DNA of 64,000 nt from SCGC-AG-212-J23 sp035762345 (GCA_035762345.1 DASTPE010000160.1:4470-68469); one strand, 5' to 3'. Counted from the first letter of the stretch, positions 41,225-50,536 are shown. Notes: a model not told the origin generated them from the sequence alone. Numbers and translations: made by a program.

Positions 41225-41978
41225 GATCGTCGGGCGCGGCGCACGCGAGGCGCTCGTAGCCGGCGAAGGCGAGGTGTGCGCGGTCTTCCGTCGGAGCTTC
41301 TATCTGCGTTTCGACCATAAGTACGCTTGCATCGGCGGTGCCTCGCTCGGACGCGGACCGATGAACGCGCTTGTTGCCGACTTCAAGGAACCCACGATAG
41401 GCACTACCGTCGCGGTGGCGATCGAGAACGCCGCGCTATGGGAGTCGCCGCCGTTTCGTGGCGACGTGCACCCGCATCTCGACGCCCTGCGCGCGTGCCT
41501 CGATGGCCACGTCCCCGAAGAAGGCTTGGGCTGCACTATCCTGGGAGTGCACAACGCGCTCAGCGTGCACGCGCAGCCCGCGCTCGAGGCGGTCGACCGG
41601 TGGCTTGCCGGCCATGCGCTCGGCAACGAAGCCGCACAGCTCATCGGTCTCGGACCGGGGCTCACGCCTTCCGGCGATGACTACCTCGGCGGAGTGCTGG
41701 TCGCGCTGCGCTGGCTCGGCCGAGGCTTGCAGGCCGACTCGCTGTGGCGGTGGCTCGAGCCGCGCCTCGCCGCACAGACCAGCGAGATCAGCGCGGCGCA
41801 CTTGGCCGCCGCGGCGTCGGGGCAGGTCCACGAAGCGCTGCACCAGGTGCTCGAAAATCTTTCCGCCTGGGAGGTACCCGATCTGCATCCAAGCCTGGCC
41901 CAGCTGGACGCCGTGGGCCTTACGTCCGGCTGGGATGCCCTCGCCGGCATCGTGGCGGTGGCCAAGACCGCTCAATAG
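41199..41978 (+). CDS. allH: DUF2877 protein, AllH-like subunit of oxamate carbamoyltransferase
   Basis: 259-residue DUF2877 protein. The family signature GLGPGLTPSGDDYLGGVLVALR is in the C-terminal half, and VHNALSVHAQPALEAVDRWLAG in the middle. E. coli AllH (formerly YlbF) with AllF and AllG forms the oxamic transcarbamylase that splits oxalurate to oxamate and carbamoyl phosphate. Here allF and allG lie immediately downstream on the opposite strand (7-base tail overlap), which strongly supports the assignment. ATG 41199 lies in the end of pucG (26-base overlap). Confidence 0.85.
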   Translation: MPHYRFTAEIVGRGAREALVAGEGEVCAVFRRSFYLRFDHKYACIGGASLGRGPMNALVADFKEPTIGTTVAVAIENAALWESPPFRGDVHPHLDALRACLDGHVPEEGLGCTILGVHNALSVHAQPALEAVDRWLAGHALGNEAAQLIGLGPGLTPSGDDYLGGVLVALRWLGRGLQADSLWRWLEPRLAAQTSEISAAHLAAAASGQVHEALHQVLENLSAWEVPDLHPSLAQLDAVGLTSGWDALAGIVAVAKTAQ

Positions 41979-43357
41979 CTGCTAAGCGCGGCGGCCCACT
42001 CCGCGGCGAGTGCATTCGAGGGTGCGACGAGCACGCCCGCCTCGCTCAACCGCTCCACCTGAAGCGAACGCACCTGCGGGTCGCGGTCGGTTCCAACCAC
42101 CGAAGCGACCACGGTCTTCATGGAAAGATTCTCCTTCAGCAGCACGCCGGCCGGATCGGAATGAGCGCCGTAGCCGAGCACGATGTCCAGCAGCAGAACG
42201 CCGACCTCGGGGTCTGCGAGCGCGCGCGCGACGTGCGCGTTGCGCAGCTCCGGGTCGATCATCGGATGCGGCCGGGCGCGCGTGTATCGGTCGTCGCCCA
42301 GGTCGATGAAGCGATCGCCGTAGCGGCCGCGGCGTTGGAAGATGAGCTCGGCCTCGCTGCACAACGTGCCGCCGCAGAACAGGCCTTCGACCCGGCCGGG
42401 AACCCGCCGGATTTCGTTCTTGAGAGATTCGATCTTCTTTCCGCTCGCCATTTCAGCCGCTTCGTGCAGCGTGCGGGCTAGCCCGGGCCTGTCTAGGCCC
42501 AGGAAGCAGACGACCGATCGCTTCGCGCAGCGCGCAAGGCGCTCGAGCACCGCTTCAGCTACGCCTGGCGCCGGCGGCTTGGAGAGCAGGACGATCACCT
42601 TCGTCCGCGCATCGCGCTCGAGGGCGTCAATCGCTGCCAGCGTGCCGAGCGCGCCGACGCGCTCGTCGAGATCGCGGCCACCGACGCCGATGCCGTGTGA
42701 GACGCCTTCGCCCAACCGAGCGATCAGGCAGGAGACCTCCTGCAGCCCCGTGCCCGAGGCGGATACGATGCCAATGCCGCCGCGCGGTACCGCATTGGCG
42801 AAAGCGAGCGGCACCCCGGCCAGGAGCGCCGTGCCGCAATCCGGCCCCATAACGAGCAGCCCCTTTTCGTTTGCCATGCGCTTGAGCGCGCGCTCCTCTT
42901 CCAGCGGCACGCCCGAGGAGAACACGAGGGCGCTCAGCCCGGCGTCGAGCGCCTTTCTCGTCTCGAGCAGGGCGAAATCGCCCGGGACCGAGATAAGCGC
43001 GAGGTTTGCCTCGGGCAGAAGCTCGAGCGCGCCGGCAAGCGTCTTCGCCCTCAGTCCTGTTCGCGGAGAGGAGTCGTCTTTGTTTTCGAGAAATTGCAGA
43101 GCGGACGCCAGCGCGTCCTGCCCCGCACGATGCTCCAAAGCGCGGACTGCGATCACCAGGTCATTCGGCCCCGCCTCCTCCCCCTCGACGGCGAGCAGCC
43201 CCGCTTCGCGTAGTAGCGCCTTGTTCGAAGGAGTGCCGATCATGAGCGCCGCTGCCTCGATGCCGGGGAGCGCGGACAGGCTCCGCGACAGCCGCATCAG
43301 CGCGACCGAGTCGAGATAGCGAGAGCGCTCGACGCGGTTAAAGACGAGCGAGTGCAA
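41972..43357 (-). CDS. allF: FdrA-like AllF subunit of oxamate carbamoyltransferase
   Basis: 461-residue protein of the FdrA family, built like the alpha subunit of succinyl-CoA synthetase: VERSRYLDSVALMRLSRSL at the start, MIGTPSNKALL, then an acyl-CoA synthetase-like part with VMGPDCGTALLAGVPLAFAN, GIVSASGTGLQEVS and the GIGVGGRDLDERVGALGT region. The start is TTG at 43357 (HSLVFNRVERS), inside the end of allG with a 20-base overlap; the longer upstream frame is antisense-like filler and was rejected. With AllG and AllH it should phosphorolyse oxalurate to oxamate and carbamoyl phosphate. Confidence 0.85.
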   Translation of the reverse strand: MHSLVFNRVERSRYLDSVALMRLSRSLSALPGIEAAALMIGTPSNKALLREAGLLAVEGEEAGPNDLVIAVRALEHRAGQDALASALQFLENKDDSSPRTGLRAKTLAGALELLPEANLALISVPGDFALLETRKALDAGLSALVFSSGVPLEEERALKRMANEKGLLVMGPDCGTALLAGVPLAFANAVPRGGIGIVSASGTGLQEVSCLIARLGEGVSHGIGVGGRDLDERVGALGTLAAIDALERDARTKVIVLLSKPPAPGVAEAVLERLARCAKRSVVCFLGLDRPGLARTLHEAAEMASGKKIESLKNEIRRVPGRVEGLFCGGTLCSEAELIFQRRGRYGDRFIDLGDDRYTRARPHPMIDPELRNAHVARALADPEVGVLLLDIVLGYGAHSDPAGVLLKENLSMKTVVASVVGTDRDPQVRSLQVERLSEAGVLVAPSNALAAEWAAALSSY

Positions 43358-44711
43358 CGAGCGCCTTCTCGAAGCAGGCGAGCGGTGCGCGCGCCACGCC
43401 CGCACCGACCTGGCCCACTCCGGCGCGTCGGTGGGCAATGCCGGTGTTGATCGCCGGCGCGGTCCCCGTTTCGACCACGCGGCGCGCGTCGATCCCCACC
43501 GGCGCACCCGCGAAGTCCAGCGCCGGGATCCGCCACTGGGGATGCCGCGCCGCCGAGATCTCGGCCATCGCGCGGGTCGTGGCGAGCGCTTCGGCGAAGC
43601 CGCCCGCACCCACGAAGCCGGCGACCGCCGGGGCCGCCGCCATGGAGAACGCGCCTAGCCCGACTGCCTCCAGGATCGCGGAGTCCCCCATGTCCGGATT
43701 GGCGTCGGCGGCGCTGAACCCCGGGAAGTACAGTCCCTGCGGCATCTCGACCGGCGCAATGAACCACTCATCGCCGCACCCGGAGATGCGGATGCCGAAG
43801 TCCGTGCCGTTGCGTGCCATCGCGGTAACGATTGTCGAGCCCTCGACGCCGCCCGCCGGGTCGAGGATGCTTTTGCCCATCGCCATCGCGACGTTGAGGA
43901 AGAACTGGTCATTGCCGGCGATGAAGGAAAACGCTTTCGCCAAGGACCCTCCCATGGAGGCCAAGCCGGGCGCCACCGCTCTCAGGAGAAGCGAAGTGCA
44001 GGCGACGTTGCGCTGGTGCATCTCGTCTCCCATGGCAAGGCCGCGCGCAATCAAGGGACTCAACTCGAGAGGAGCAGCGCGCAGGGCCCTTCCCAGAAGC
44101 GCACCGAACTCATCGCGCAGCCAGCCGAGCCGGCCGAGGACTTCGGCGTCGTTGCCGCCGAAGCGCAGCACGTTCCCGAGGCCTTCGTTGATCGTGCAGG
44201 CGGCCCAGTTGCCGAAGGCGCGGTTTTCCACCAAGAGCAGCGGCATGCTGCGCGTCGTAATTCCGGTCATGGGGCCGACGGCGCGAAAGTGATGGTTCGG
44301 CGCAAACCCGATCGCGCCAGAGGCCGCCAGCTCCTCCGCAGCCTCCAGGTCGGGTGCCCAGCCCTCGAACACTGCGGCACCGCAAATTGCTCCGCGCATG
44401 GGTCCGCACATGCGCTCCCATGCGACGGGCGGCCCGGCGTGCAGCACCAGGCGGCTCGCATCGAGCCTCGGGATCAGCTCGCCCGCGCGGCGGATGTCAG
44501 TGAGCGCTGGCTCCGCTGCTAGGATGCGTCGTAGTGCCTCCCGATTGGCGGCTTCTGCGCTTTGGCCAAGAAGGGCGGCGAACTCTACTCGCGGAGGTTT
44601 CCAGTCCACGTGGACCACGGTTGCCCCATTGGCGGCAAGGTCGCTCGCGAAGCCTTCGAGCCCGACGTTAACGATGCGGACCGGGCCCGCGAGAAGCGCG
44701 TCGATCGACAT
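43338..44711 (-). CDS. allG: DUF1116 protein, AllG-like subunit of oxamate carbamoyltransferase
   Basis: 457-residue DUF1116 protein (YlbE group). Family features include PVRIVNVGLEGFASDL at the start, GPPVAWERMCGPMRGAI, GITTRSMPLLLVENRAFGNWA, GDEMHQRN and the GVEGSTIVTAMARNGTDFGIR stretch split over a Gly-rich loop. In E. coli this subunit works with AllF and AllH. ATG 44711 starts the minus-strand pair allG-allF. No carbamate kinase gene (allK) was found in this window to use the carbamoyl phosphate. Confidence 0.87.
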   Translation of the reverse strand: MSIDALLAGPVRIVNVGLEGFASDLAANGATVVHVDWKPPRVEFAALLGQSAEAANREALRRILAAEPALTDIRRAGELIPRLDASRLVLHAGPPVAWERMCGPMRGAICGAAVFEGWAPDLEAAEELAASGAIGFAPNHHFRAVGPMTGITTRSMPLLLVENRAFGNWAACTINEGLGNVLRFGGNDAEVLGRLGWLRDEFGALLGRALRAAPLELSPLIARGLAMGDEMHQRNVACTSLLLRAVAPGLASMGGSLAKAFSFIAGNDQFFLNVAMAMGKSILDPAGGVEGSTIVTAMARNGTDFGIRISGCGDEWFIAPVEMPQGLYFPGFSAADANPDMGDSAILEAVGLGAFSMAAAPAVAGFVGAGGFAEALATTRAMAEISAARHPQWRIPALDFAGAPVGIDARRVVETGTAPAINTGIAHRRAGVGQVGAGVARAPLACFEKALVALARL

Positions 44712-44719
44712 GCAGGCGC

Positions 44720-45703
44720 CTAGCGGCGCGCGCGCCAGCGAAGCTGGGGAAGGCGCTCCCGCGGCCGCATCGCCGCGCTGGCGGGGGCCAGGTACGCCGA
44801 TGCCACGGCCTCGAGGGTTTGGGGCTGCAGCCGGAATGGGAACGCCGCATTGCAGGTATTCGGCGCCTGCATCGAGCGGTAGTTGTCGCGCGTCATGAGC
44901 TTGCCCGGCAAGTACTCGAGCATCCAGGCTTGCAGGTAGGAAAGGCGGTCGGGTAACCCGACGACCAGGCGCCGCCGGCCGCTCACGGCCACGACCCACT
45001 CCACCAGCTCTCTTAGGGTGTAAACGCGCGGCCCGCAGAGCTCGAAGGTTTGCGCCCGCGCCTCGGGCTCTTCGAGTGCGAAATGCAGTGCGCGCGCGAC
45101 ATCGCCGACGTATACGGGCTGGAACCTGGCTTCAGGACAAGGCACCGCCATGATGGGCAGGAAGCGAGTCATCTGGGCGAAGCGATTCAGGAAAGCGTCC
45201 TCCGGCCCAAACACCACTGACGGGCGAAAGACCGTCACGTCCAGGTCCTCGGCGGCGAGAACCGCCCGCTCGCCGATGCCTTTCGAGCGCAGGTACTCCG
45301 AGGGACCGGTGGGTGAGGCGCCAAGAGCGCTGACGTGCAGCAGGCGACCGACGCCTGTATTGCGGCATGCGGTCACGATCGCTTGGGGCAGCTCGACGTG
45401 GAAGCGCGCGAAATCCGGGCCGTAATCGTTCGGGCCGCGCTGATCGCCTCGCCCGCGGCGGCTGTGCAGTACGCCGACGAGGTTGTAAACCGCTTGCTTG
45501 CCCGAACAGAGGCGCTCGAGCACACCGGGCGCCATGATGTCGGCCTGCACCACATCGACGGTCGGCAGCAGAATGAGATGCTTCGCGCGCTCCCGACGGC
45601 GCGACGGCACGGTCACGTCGAGGCCGGCGGCAGCCAGCGAGGCGACGAGGTGCCGGCCGATGAAGCCCGAGCCGCCGACAACCAGCACCCCCTTCGGCGT
45701 CAT
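44720..45703 (-). CDS. NDUFA9-like NAD(P)-binding protein (atypical SDR)
   Basis: 327-residue atypical short-chain dehydrogenase of the complex I NDUFA9 type. The N-terminal nucleotide motif VGGSGFIGRHLVASL is at residues 8-22; YNLVGVLHS, LLHVSALGA and the RPSVVFGPEDAFLNRFA segment follow, while the classical catalytic Tyr-x3-Lys is replaced by YLRSKG in this family. Bacterial members have roles around ubiquinone or complex I assembly that remain unsettled. The ATG overlaps the lytic transglycosylase stop (ATGA), so the two are co-translated. Confidence 0.85.
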   Translation of the reverse strand: MTPKGVLVVGGSGFIGRHLVASLAAAGLDVTVPSRRRERAKHLILLPTVDVVQADIMAPGVLERLCSGKQAVYNLVGVLHSRRGRGDQRGPNDYGPDFARFHVELPQAIVTACRNTGVGRLLHVSALGASPTGPSEYLRSKGIGERAVLAAEDLDVTVFRPSVVFGPEDAFLNRFAQMTRFLPIMAVPCPEARFQPVYVGDVARALHFALEEPEARAQTFELCGPRVYTLRELVEWVVAVSGRRRLVVGLPDRLSYLQAWMLEYLPGKLMTRDNYRSMQAPNTCNAAFPFRLQPQTLEAVASAYLAPASAAMRPRERLPQLRWRARR

Positions 45704-47679
45704 GGCGCGGCTGGCGCGCGGTCTTCCTCGAACACCGGCGGCTCCCAAGCCCCCGGAGGTTGGATCACACCGAGTCGCGTCTTGAGCGGGACCGGCTTCT
45801 TCTCGAGAACCGCGGCGTAGTAGACCGCGTTCGCCATCACCTTCTTTACGTAGTCGCGCGTCTCGGAGAACGGAATCGATTCTATGTAGACCGCGCCCTC
45901 GAGCGGCTTTTCGTCGCGCCAGCGCCGCGCGCGCGCGGGCCCGGCGTTGTAGGCAGCCGAAGCCAGAACCGTGTGGCCGAGCTGCTCCAGCACCAGCTTG
46001 AGATATCCGGTGCCGAGCGTGACGTTGGTCTCGATTTCGGTCACGGTCTTTGGCCGGTAGTTGCGCAGCCCGATCTTACCGGCAACGTAGCGCGCGGTGC
46101 GCGGCATGACCTGCATGATGCCGGCCGCGCCCGCGTTCGAGCGCGCCTCGGTGTTGAAGCGGCTTTCCTGCCGCACTAGGCCGAGCACCCAGGCCTCGTC
46201 AACGCCGTGTGCAGCGGCGTAGCCGCGGAACACCTCTTGATAGGGCATCGGGTAGCGCAAGGTGAAGTTGTGGAGTCGCGAGGTGCGGTCGGCGGTATGG
46301 ATCGCGCGGTCGTAGACGCCGTGGCGGCGCGCCAGCTCGGCCGCGGCGAGCAGGCGTTCGTCATCGAACGAGCGGATGGTAAAGAGCCACTCGCGCACGC
46401 CTTCGGCGCGCAGGCCGAGGCGGATGAGCTCGAGCGCACGCTTGAGGCCCGGATCGGCCGCGGCCACGGCCACATCCGCTTCGGTCGGCACATGGGTGAT
46501 GTCGGGCAGAGCGAGCACATAGCCGAGCTCCTCGGCCGCGAGCAGGCCGTAGAAATCGGTCTGGCCGGCGATGCGCAAGAAGTACGCGCGGCTGCCGATC
46601 TCCTCGCCCTGGGCAGCGAGCGCGCGCCCGTACCAGTAGATCCATGCCGGCTGGTGCGCCGCGCCGAAGGACATACGGTCGATCGATTCGCGCACCACCT
46701 TCCACTCGCCGTCGCGCAGAGCTGCGCGAACCTTCCACGCGAGCTGCCAATCGTCCAGCGGCGTATCGCCGGCGCGCGCGAACCACTTGAGCGCATCGTT
46801 GTGATGCTCGCGCGCGCCTTCGTAGCCGACCACGCCCCACAGGAAATTGAGCTGTGTATCGGACAGCCGCTCGGCAAGCGGTCCTTCCAGTGCCGCCGCA
46901 GCTCCCGCCGGGTCGTTGCGCGCGTAGCGCATCGCCCCGAGCACCGCCACCTCGTGCTCCGCACGCGAGCCGAGCGGCGTGGGCAGGCGCTCGACGAAGC
47001 GCTTCGGATGGCGCGCCGCCTCAGCGAGCATGCGCTCGTCGGGAGCTTCGTTTTTTGGCAGCAGGGCGAGCGCAGTCTTCGCCGCGCTGGTCTGTCCGTG
47101 GCCGAAGAGCACGCGCACGCGGCGCCAGACGTCGGTGACCGAGAGCCGGCCACGGGCCGAAAGCAGCGTACTCAGTCGCTGGCAGCCCTCGGGCAGCTCG
47201 GCGGGCTCCAGCCACATCGCCGTGGCTTCATCGAGCGCCGAGTCGTCTCCCTGCTCGAGACGCGAGATCCAGCGATAGCAACTCACTTCGAGATCTTCGC
47301 GGTTGTAGCGCGCGGCCTGACGCTCGAACTCCGGCCACTCGCTGCGCTTTCCGAGCGTGCGCAGCCAGTCGGCGCGCAAACGCTCGGCGACATACAGGTT
47401 GGCGTGGGTGGCCAGGAATTCCCGCACTTCGCGGTTGGGTGCGTCTTCGAGCCGCATCGACAGCCGCCAGTAGTCGAGCCACGGCTCGAGCACATGGCGT
47501 TGGAGATTCTTCGTGCTGCGGGCAAACTTTATCGGGTCGCCCGCGCGGTAGGCGTCGTAGGCGGCGAGGAATGCCTCATCGGCCGTGTCCTTCGTATTCT
47601 TTGCACCCGCCGCCTGCGCCAGCACGCAGCAAAGGGCTGCCGCGAGGTTGCGGAAAACCTTAAAAATCATAAAACTCAT
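45700..47679 (-). CDS. slt: Soluble lytic murein transglycosylase (Slt70-like)
   Basis: 659-residue periplasmic enzyme that cleaves peptidoglycan with formation of anhydromuropeptides. A signal peptide (FRNLAAALCCVLAQAAGA) is followed by a long superhelical U/L domain and a C-terminal lysozyme-like domain with the catalytic Glu in RQESRFN (about residue 515), then GAAGIMQVMPRTA and NVTLGTGYLKLV, ASAAYNAGP. ATG 47679 is used because a GGGGGA ribosome site precedes it; the Met three codons later is possible. The start is 8 bases from the divergent fau gene. Confidence 0.93.
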   Translation of the reverse strand: MSFMIFKVFRNLAAALCCVLAQAAGAKNTKDTADEAFLAAYDAYRAGDPIKFARSTKNLQRHVLEPWLDYWRLSMRLEDAPNREVREFLATHANLYVAERLRADWLRTLGKRSEWPEFERQAARYNREDLEVSCYRWISRLEQGDDSALDEATAMWLEPAELPEGCQRLSTLLSARGRLSVTDVWRRVRVLFGHGQTSAAKTALALLPKNEAPDERMLAEAARHPKRFVERLPTPLGSRAEHEVAVLGAMRYARNDPAGAAAALEGPLAERLSDTQLNFLWGVVGYEGAREHHNDALKWFARAGDTPLDDWQLAWKVRAALRDGEWKVVRESIDRMSFGAAHQPAWIYWYGRALAAQGEEIGSRAYFLRIAGQTDFYGLLAAEELGYVLALPDITHVPTEADVAVAAADPGLKRALELIRLGLRAEGVREWLFTIRSFDDERLLAAAELARRHGVYDRAIHTADRTSRLHNFTLRYPMPYQEVFRGYAAAHGVDEAWVLGLVRQESRFNTEARSNAGAAGIMQVMPRTARYVAGKIGLRNYRPKTVTEIETNVTLGTGYLKLVLEQLGHTVLASAAYNAGPARARRWRDEKPLEGAVYIESIPFSETRDYVKKVMANAVYYAAVLEKKPVPLKTRLGVIQPPGAWEPPVFEEDRAPAAP

Positions 47680-47687
47680 CGTCCCCC

Positions 47688-48362
47688 ATGGATGCTGTCG
47701 CGCTAAAAGCCTGGCGCCGTGCCGAGCGCGAGCGGCTGATCGCAACGCGCGCTGCACTTTCTTCCGGGACCCTCCACGCCTGGCGCCGCCGCATTGACGG
47801 CTACCTGGAACGGTCGTTTCCCGGCCTTGCCCATTGCCGCCTCGCCTTCTGCTGGCCGATCAGGGGCGAATACGACGCCCGCCATCTTGCCAGAACGCTG
47901 CGAACGCGGGGGGCGTTGACCGCGCTCCCGGTCGTCGTGGCGCCAAAAACTCCACTCATTTTTCGCGAATGGCATCCCGGCATCGTGCTCGCCAAGGGGC
48001 CGCTCGACATCCCCTATCCCGTGAATTCACAACAATTGACTCCGGACGCGGTTCTCCTGCCGATGAACGGATGGGACGCGCAAGGCTACCGGCTCGGCTA
48101 CGGCGGCGGATTTTTCGACCGCACGCTCGCGGCTCTGCCCAAGAAACCGCTCACTATTGGAATCTCCTACGAAATGGCGAAGCTCGACACCATTTGCCCG
48201 CAGCCATGGGACGTCCCAATGGACCACGTGATCACAGAGCGAGGCGTATATCGACGCGATCCGGAAGGGCTCGTTTTTCTCGGAGAGCCCGATCAGGGCT
48301 CCGGGACCCTCGCCTCGCCAGTGTGCTTCGCCGACGAAGATTATTTCGCCGGAAAGAAATAG
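47688..48362 (+). CDS. fau: 5-Formyltetrahydrofolate cyclo-ligase
   Basis: 224-residue cytoplasmic enzyme that turns 5-formyl-THF into 5,10-methenyl-THF using ATP, returning stored folate to the active pool. The signature LGYGGGFFDRTLA lies at about residues 137-149, with FCWPIRGEYDARHLA and VLLPMNGWDAQGYRLG before it. The last 20 residues extend beyond the usual end. It is divergent from slt with only 8 bases between the ATG codons, a common order in betaproteobacteria, and convergent with the O-methyltransferase gene. Confidence 0.93.
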   Translation: MDAVALKAWRRAERERLIATRAALSSGTLHAWRRRIDGYLERSFPGLAHCRLAFCWPIRGEYDARHLARTLRTRGALTALPVVVAPKTPLIFREWHPGIVLAKGPLDIPYPVNSQQLTPDAVLLPMNGWDAQGYRLGYGGGFFDRTLAALPKKPLTIGISYEMAKLDTICPQPWDVPMDHVITERGVYRRDPEGLVFLGEPDQGSGTLASPVCFADEDYFAGKK

Positions 48363-48365
48363 GAA

Positions 48366-49022
48366 CTATTTCTTCAGAGCGAGGGTCACCCCGTCGCCGA
48401 GCGGGAGAAGCGCGATCTCGACCCGATTGTCGGCGTGCAGCTTGTCGTTGAATTTGCGGAGCGCCGCAGTATCGGCGTCGTCATGGGCGCAATCGGCCAC
48501 CCATCCCGACCAGAGCGTGTTGTCCACCGCGATGATTCCGCCCGGGCGCAGCATGGGCAGGCAAGCCTCGTAGTACTTCGCGTAGTTGATCTTGTCCGCG
48601 TCGATGAACACGAAGTCGAAGCTCTGCTTTTCCTTTCTGAGCTCATCCAGGGTGCGGAGGGCGGGACCGATCCTGAGGTCGATTTTTCTGTCCACGCCGG
48701 CCTTTTTCCAAAAGCGCCGGCCGATCGCCGTCCACTCCTCGCTCATGTCGCAGCACACGATGCGACCGTCTTTCGGCAGCGCGAGCGCGACGGCAAGCGC
48801 GCTGTAGCCGGTGAAGGTGCCGATCTCCAGGCAGTTGCGCGCACCTGTCGCCTGCACGAGCAGCGCCATGAACTGCCCCTGGTCGGCACCGATCTGCATG
48901 CCGGCATTCGGCAGCGATGAAGTCTCCGCGCGCAGCTCGCGCAGGATGTCGGGCTCGCGTACGGCGTGCTCGTGAATGTAGCGGCTGATTTTTCTCGGCA
49001 GGAATGGCGCGCGGCCCGCCAT
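48366..49022 (-). CDS. Class I SAM-dependent O-methyltransferase (catechol O-methyltransferase-like)
   Basis: 218-residue methyltransferase of the family that includes catechol and caffeoyl-CoA O-methyltransferases. Motifs: CLEIGTFTGYSALAVALAL (SAM site, about residue 63), FDFVFIDADKINYAKYYE with the metal Asp, and IIAVDNTLWSGWV with the second metal Asp-Asn. Natural acceptors of bacterial members are poorly known; a catechol is possible given the aromatic genes elsewhere in the window. The gene stands 2 bases after ilvA on the same strand. Confidence 0.9.
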   Translation of the reverse strand: MAGRAPFLPRKISRYIHEHAVREPDILRELRAETSSLPNAGMQIGADQGQFMALLVQATGARNCLEIGTFTGYSALAVALALPKDGRIVCCDMSEEWTAIGRRFWKKAGVDRKIDLRIGPALRTLDELRKEKQSFDFVFIDADKINYAKYYEACLPMLRPGGIIAVDNTLWSGWVADCAHDDADTAALRKFNDKLHADNRVEIALLPLGDGVTLALKK

Positions 49023-49024
49023 GG

Positions 49025-50536
49025 CTAGAGCAGAAACAGCTTGTATGCCGGGTTGCGCGTCTCGTCCGCGTGGGGATAACCCAGCGTCTTCAGAAACGTC
49101 CGAAACTGCCCGAGCTCGTTGCGAGGCACCTGTATTCCGACCAGGACCCGCCCATAGTCCGCGCCCTGGTTGCGGTAGTGAAAGAGACTTATGTTCCAGC
49201 CGCCGCGCATGGCTTCGAGAAAGCGCATGAGCGCGCCCGGGCGCTCCGGAAACTCGAAGCGATAGAGAAGCTCATGCTTCGCGAACGGCGCCCGGCCGCC
49301 CACCATGTAGCGGGTATGCAGCTTCGCCATCTCGTTGTCGGAAAGGTCGAGCGTGGTCAGGCCGTGGCGGCGGAGGTTGCGGACGATGCGCGCGGTTTCT
49401 TCGCGTCCGTGCACCTCGATGCCGACAAAGATATGCGCGTCTTTGGAATCGGCGATGCGATAGTTGAACTCGGTAACGTTGCGCGCGCCGAGCAGCGAGC
49501 AGAACTGGCGAAAGCTGCCCGGGCGCTCCGGGATGGTGACCGCGAGGATCGCCTCCCGGTGCTCGCCAAGCTCGGCCTCTTCGGCGATGAAGCGCAGCCG
49601 GTCGAAGTTGGTGTTGGCCCCCGAGGCGATGGCGACCAGGGTCTGTCCGCGCACCCCGCGCCGCTCGACCCAGGCCTTGGCGCCGGCGATAGCGAGCGCC
49701 CCCGCGGGCTCGAGCACGACGCGGGTGTCCTCGAAAACGTCCTTGATGGCGGCGCACATCTCGTCGGTGTCGGCGAGGATCATATCGTCGACCAGTGCCC
49801 TGCAGAGGCGAAAGGTTTCGCGCCCGACCTGCTTCACCGCGACGCCGTCGGCGAACAGCCCGACGTGGTCCAGTTTGATGCGTGTTCCCGCTTTCAACGA
49901 GCGCGCCATGGCATCCGCGTCGACCGGCTCGACGCCGACGATCCTGATCTTCGGGTTGATGGTCTTCACATACGCGGCGATGCCGGAGATAAGGCCACCC
50001 CCGCCCACAGGAACGAAGATCGCGTCGATCGGTCGCGGGTGCTGCCGCAGGATCTCCATGCCGATCGTTCCCTGGCCCGCGATCACCTCCGGGTCGTCGT
50101 AGGGATGCACGAAGGCAAGGCCGCGCCTGCGCTTGAGCTGCAGCGCCTTGCGGTAGGCGTCGGAGTAGGAGTCCCCGTGGAGCATGATCTCCGCGCCGCG
50201 CGCTGCTACGGCATCCACCTTGATCCGCGGCGTCGTCACCGGCATTACGATCACCGCGCGGCAGCCCAGGCGCTGCGCCGCGAGCGCTACGCCCTGCGCA
50301 TGGTTGCCGGCGCTCGCCGCGACGACGCCGCGCGCGAGTCGCTGGCGCGGCAATCCCGCCATCTTGTTGTAGGCGCCACGCAGCTTGAACGAGAATACCG
50401 GCTGCAGGTCTTCGCGCTTGAGGAGGAGGCGATTGCCGAGGCGCTTGGAAAGCGCAGGCGCCGCCTCGAGCGGGGACTCGTTCGCCACGTCGTAGACCCG
50501 CGCTTTCAGGATTCGCTCGAGATAGCCCTTGGTCAA
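49025..50536 (-). CDS. ilvA: Threonine deaminase (biosynthetic)
   Basis: 503-residue PLP enzyme that converts threonine to 2-oxobutyrate, first step to isoleucine. The catalytic Lys is in FSFKLRGAYNKMAGL (about residue 56), the Gly-rich cofactor loop AASAGNHAQGVAL near 95 and GGGGLISG near 185. Two C-terminal ACT-like regulatory domains are present (from about 325), with the feedback-inhibition features of the long biosynthetic type, as in E. coli (514 residues). The start is TTG at 50536; no ATG gives the family beginning. Confidence 0.95.
   Translation of the reverse strand: MTKGYLERILKARVYDVANESPLEAAPALSKRLGNRLLLKREDLQPVFSFKLRGAYNKMAGLPRQRLARGVVAASAGNHAQGVALAAQRLGCRAVIVMPVTTPRIKVDAVAARGAEIMLHGDSYSDAYRKALQLKRRRGLAFVHPYDDPEVIAGQGTIGMEILRQHPRPIDAIFVPVGGGGLISGIAAYVKTINPKIRIVGVEPVDADAMARSLKAGTRIKLDHVGLFADGVAVKQVGRETFRLCRALVDDMILADTDEMCAAIKDVFEDTRVVLEPAGALAIAGAKAWVERRGVRGQTLVAIASGANTNFDRLRFIAEEAELGEHREAILAVTIPERPGSFRQFCSLLGARNVTEFNYRIADSKDAHIFVGIEVHGREETARIVRNLRRHGLTTLDLSDNEMAKLHTRYMVGGRAPFAKHELLYRFEFPERPGALMRFLEAMRGGWNISLFHYRNQGADYGRVLVGIQVPRNELGQFRTFLKTLGYPHADETRNPAYKLFLL

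Noticed and set aside
43358..43609. Upstream extension of allF to an ATG at 43609
   Set aside because: The extra 84 residues are Arg/Ser-rich and antisense-frame-like within allG, and the family beginning lies at the TTG 43357.
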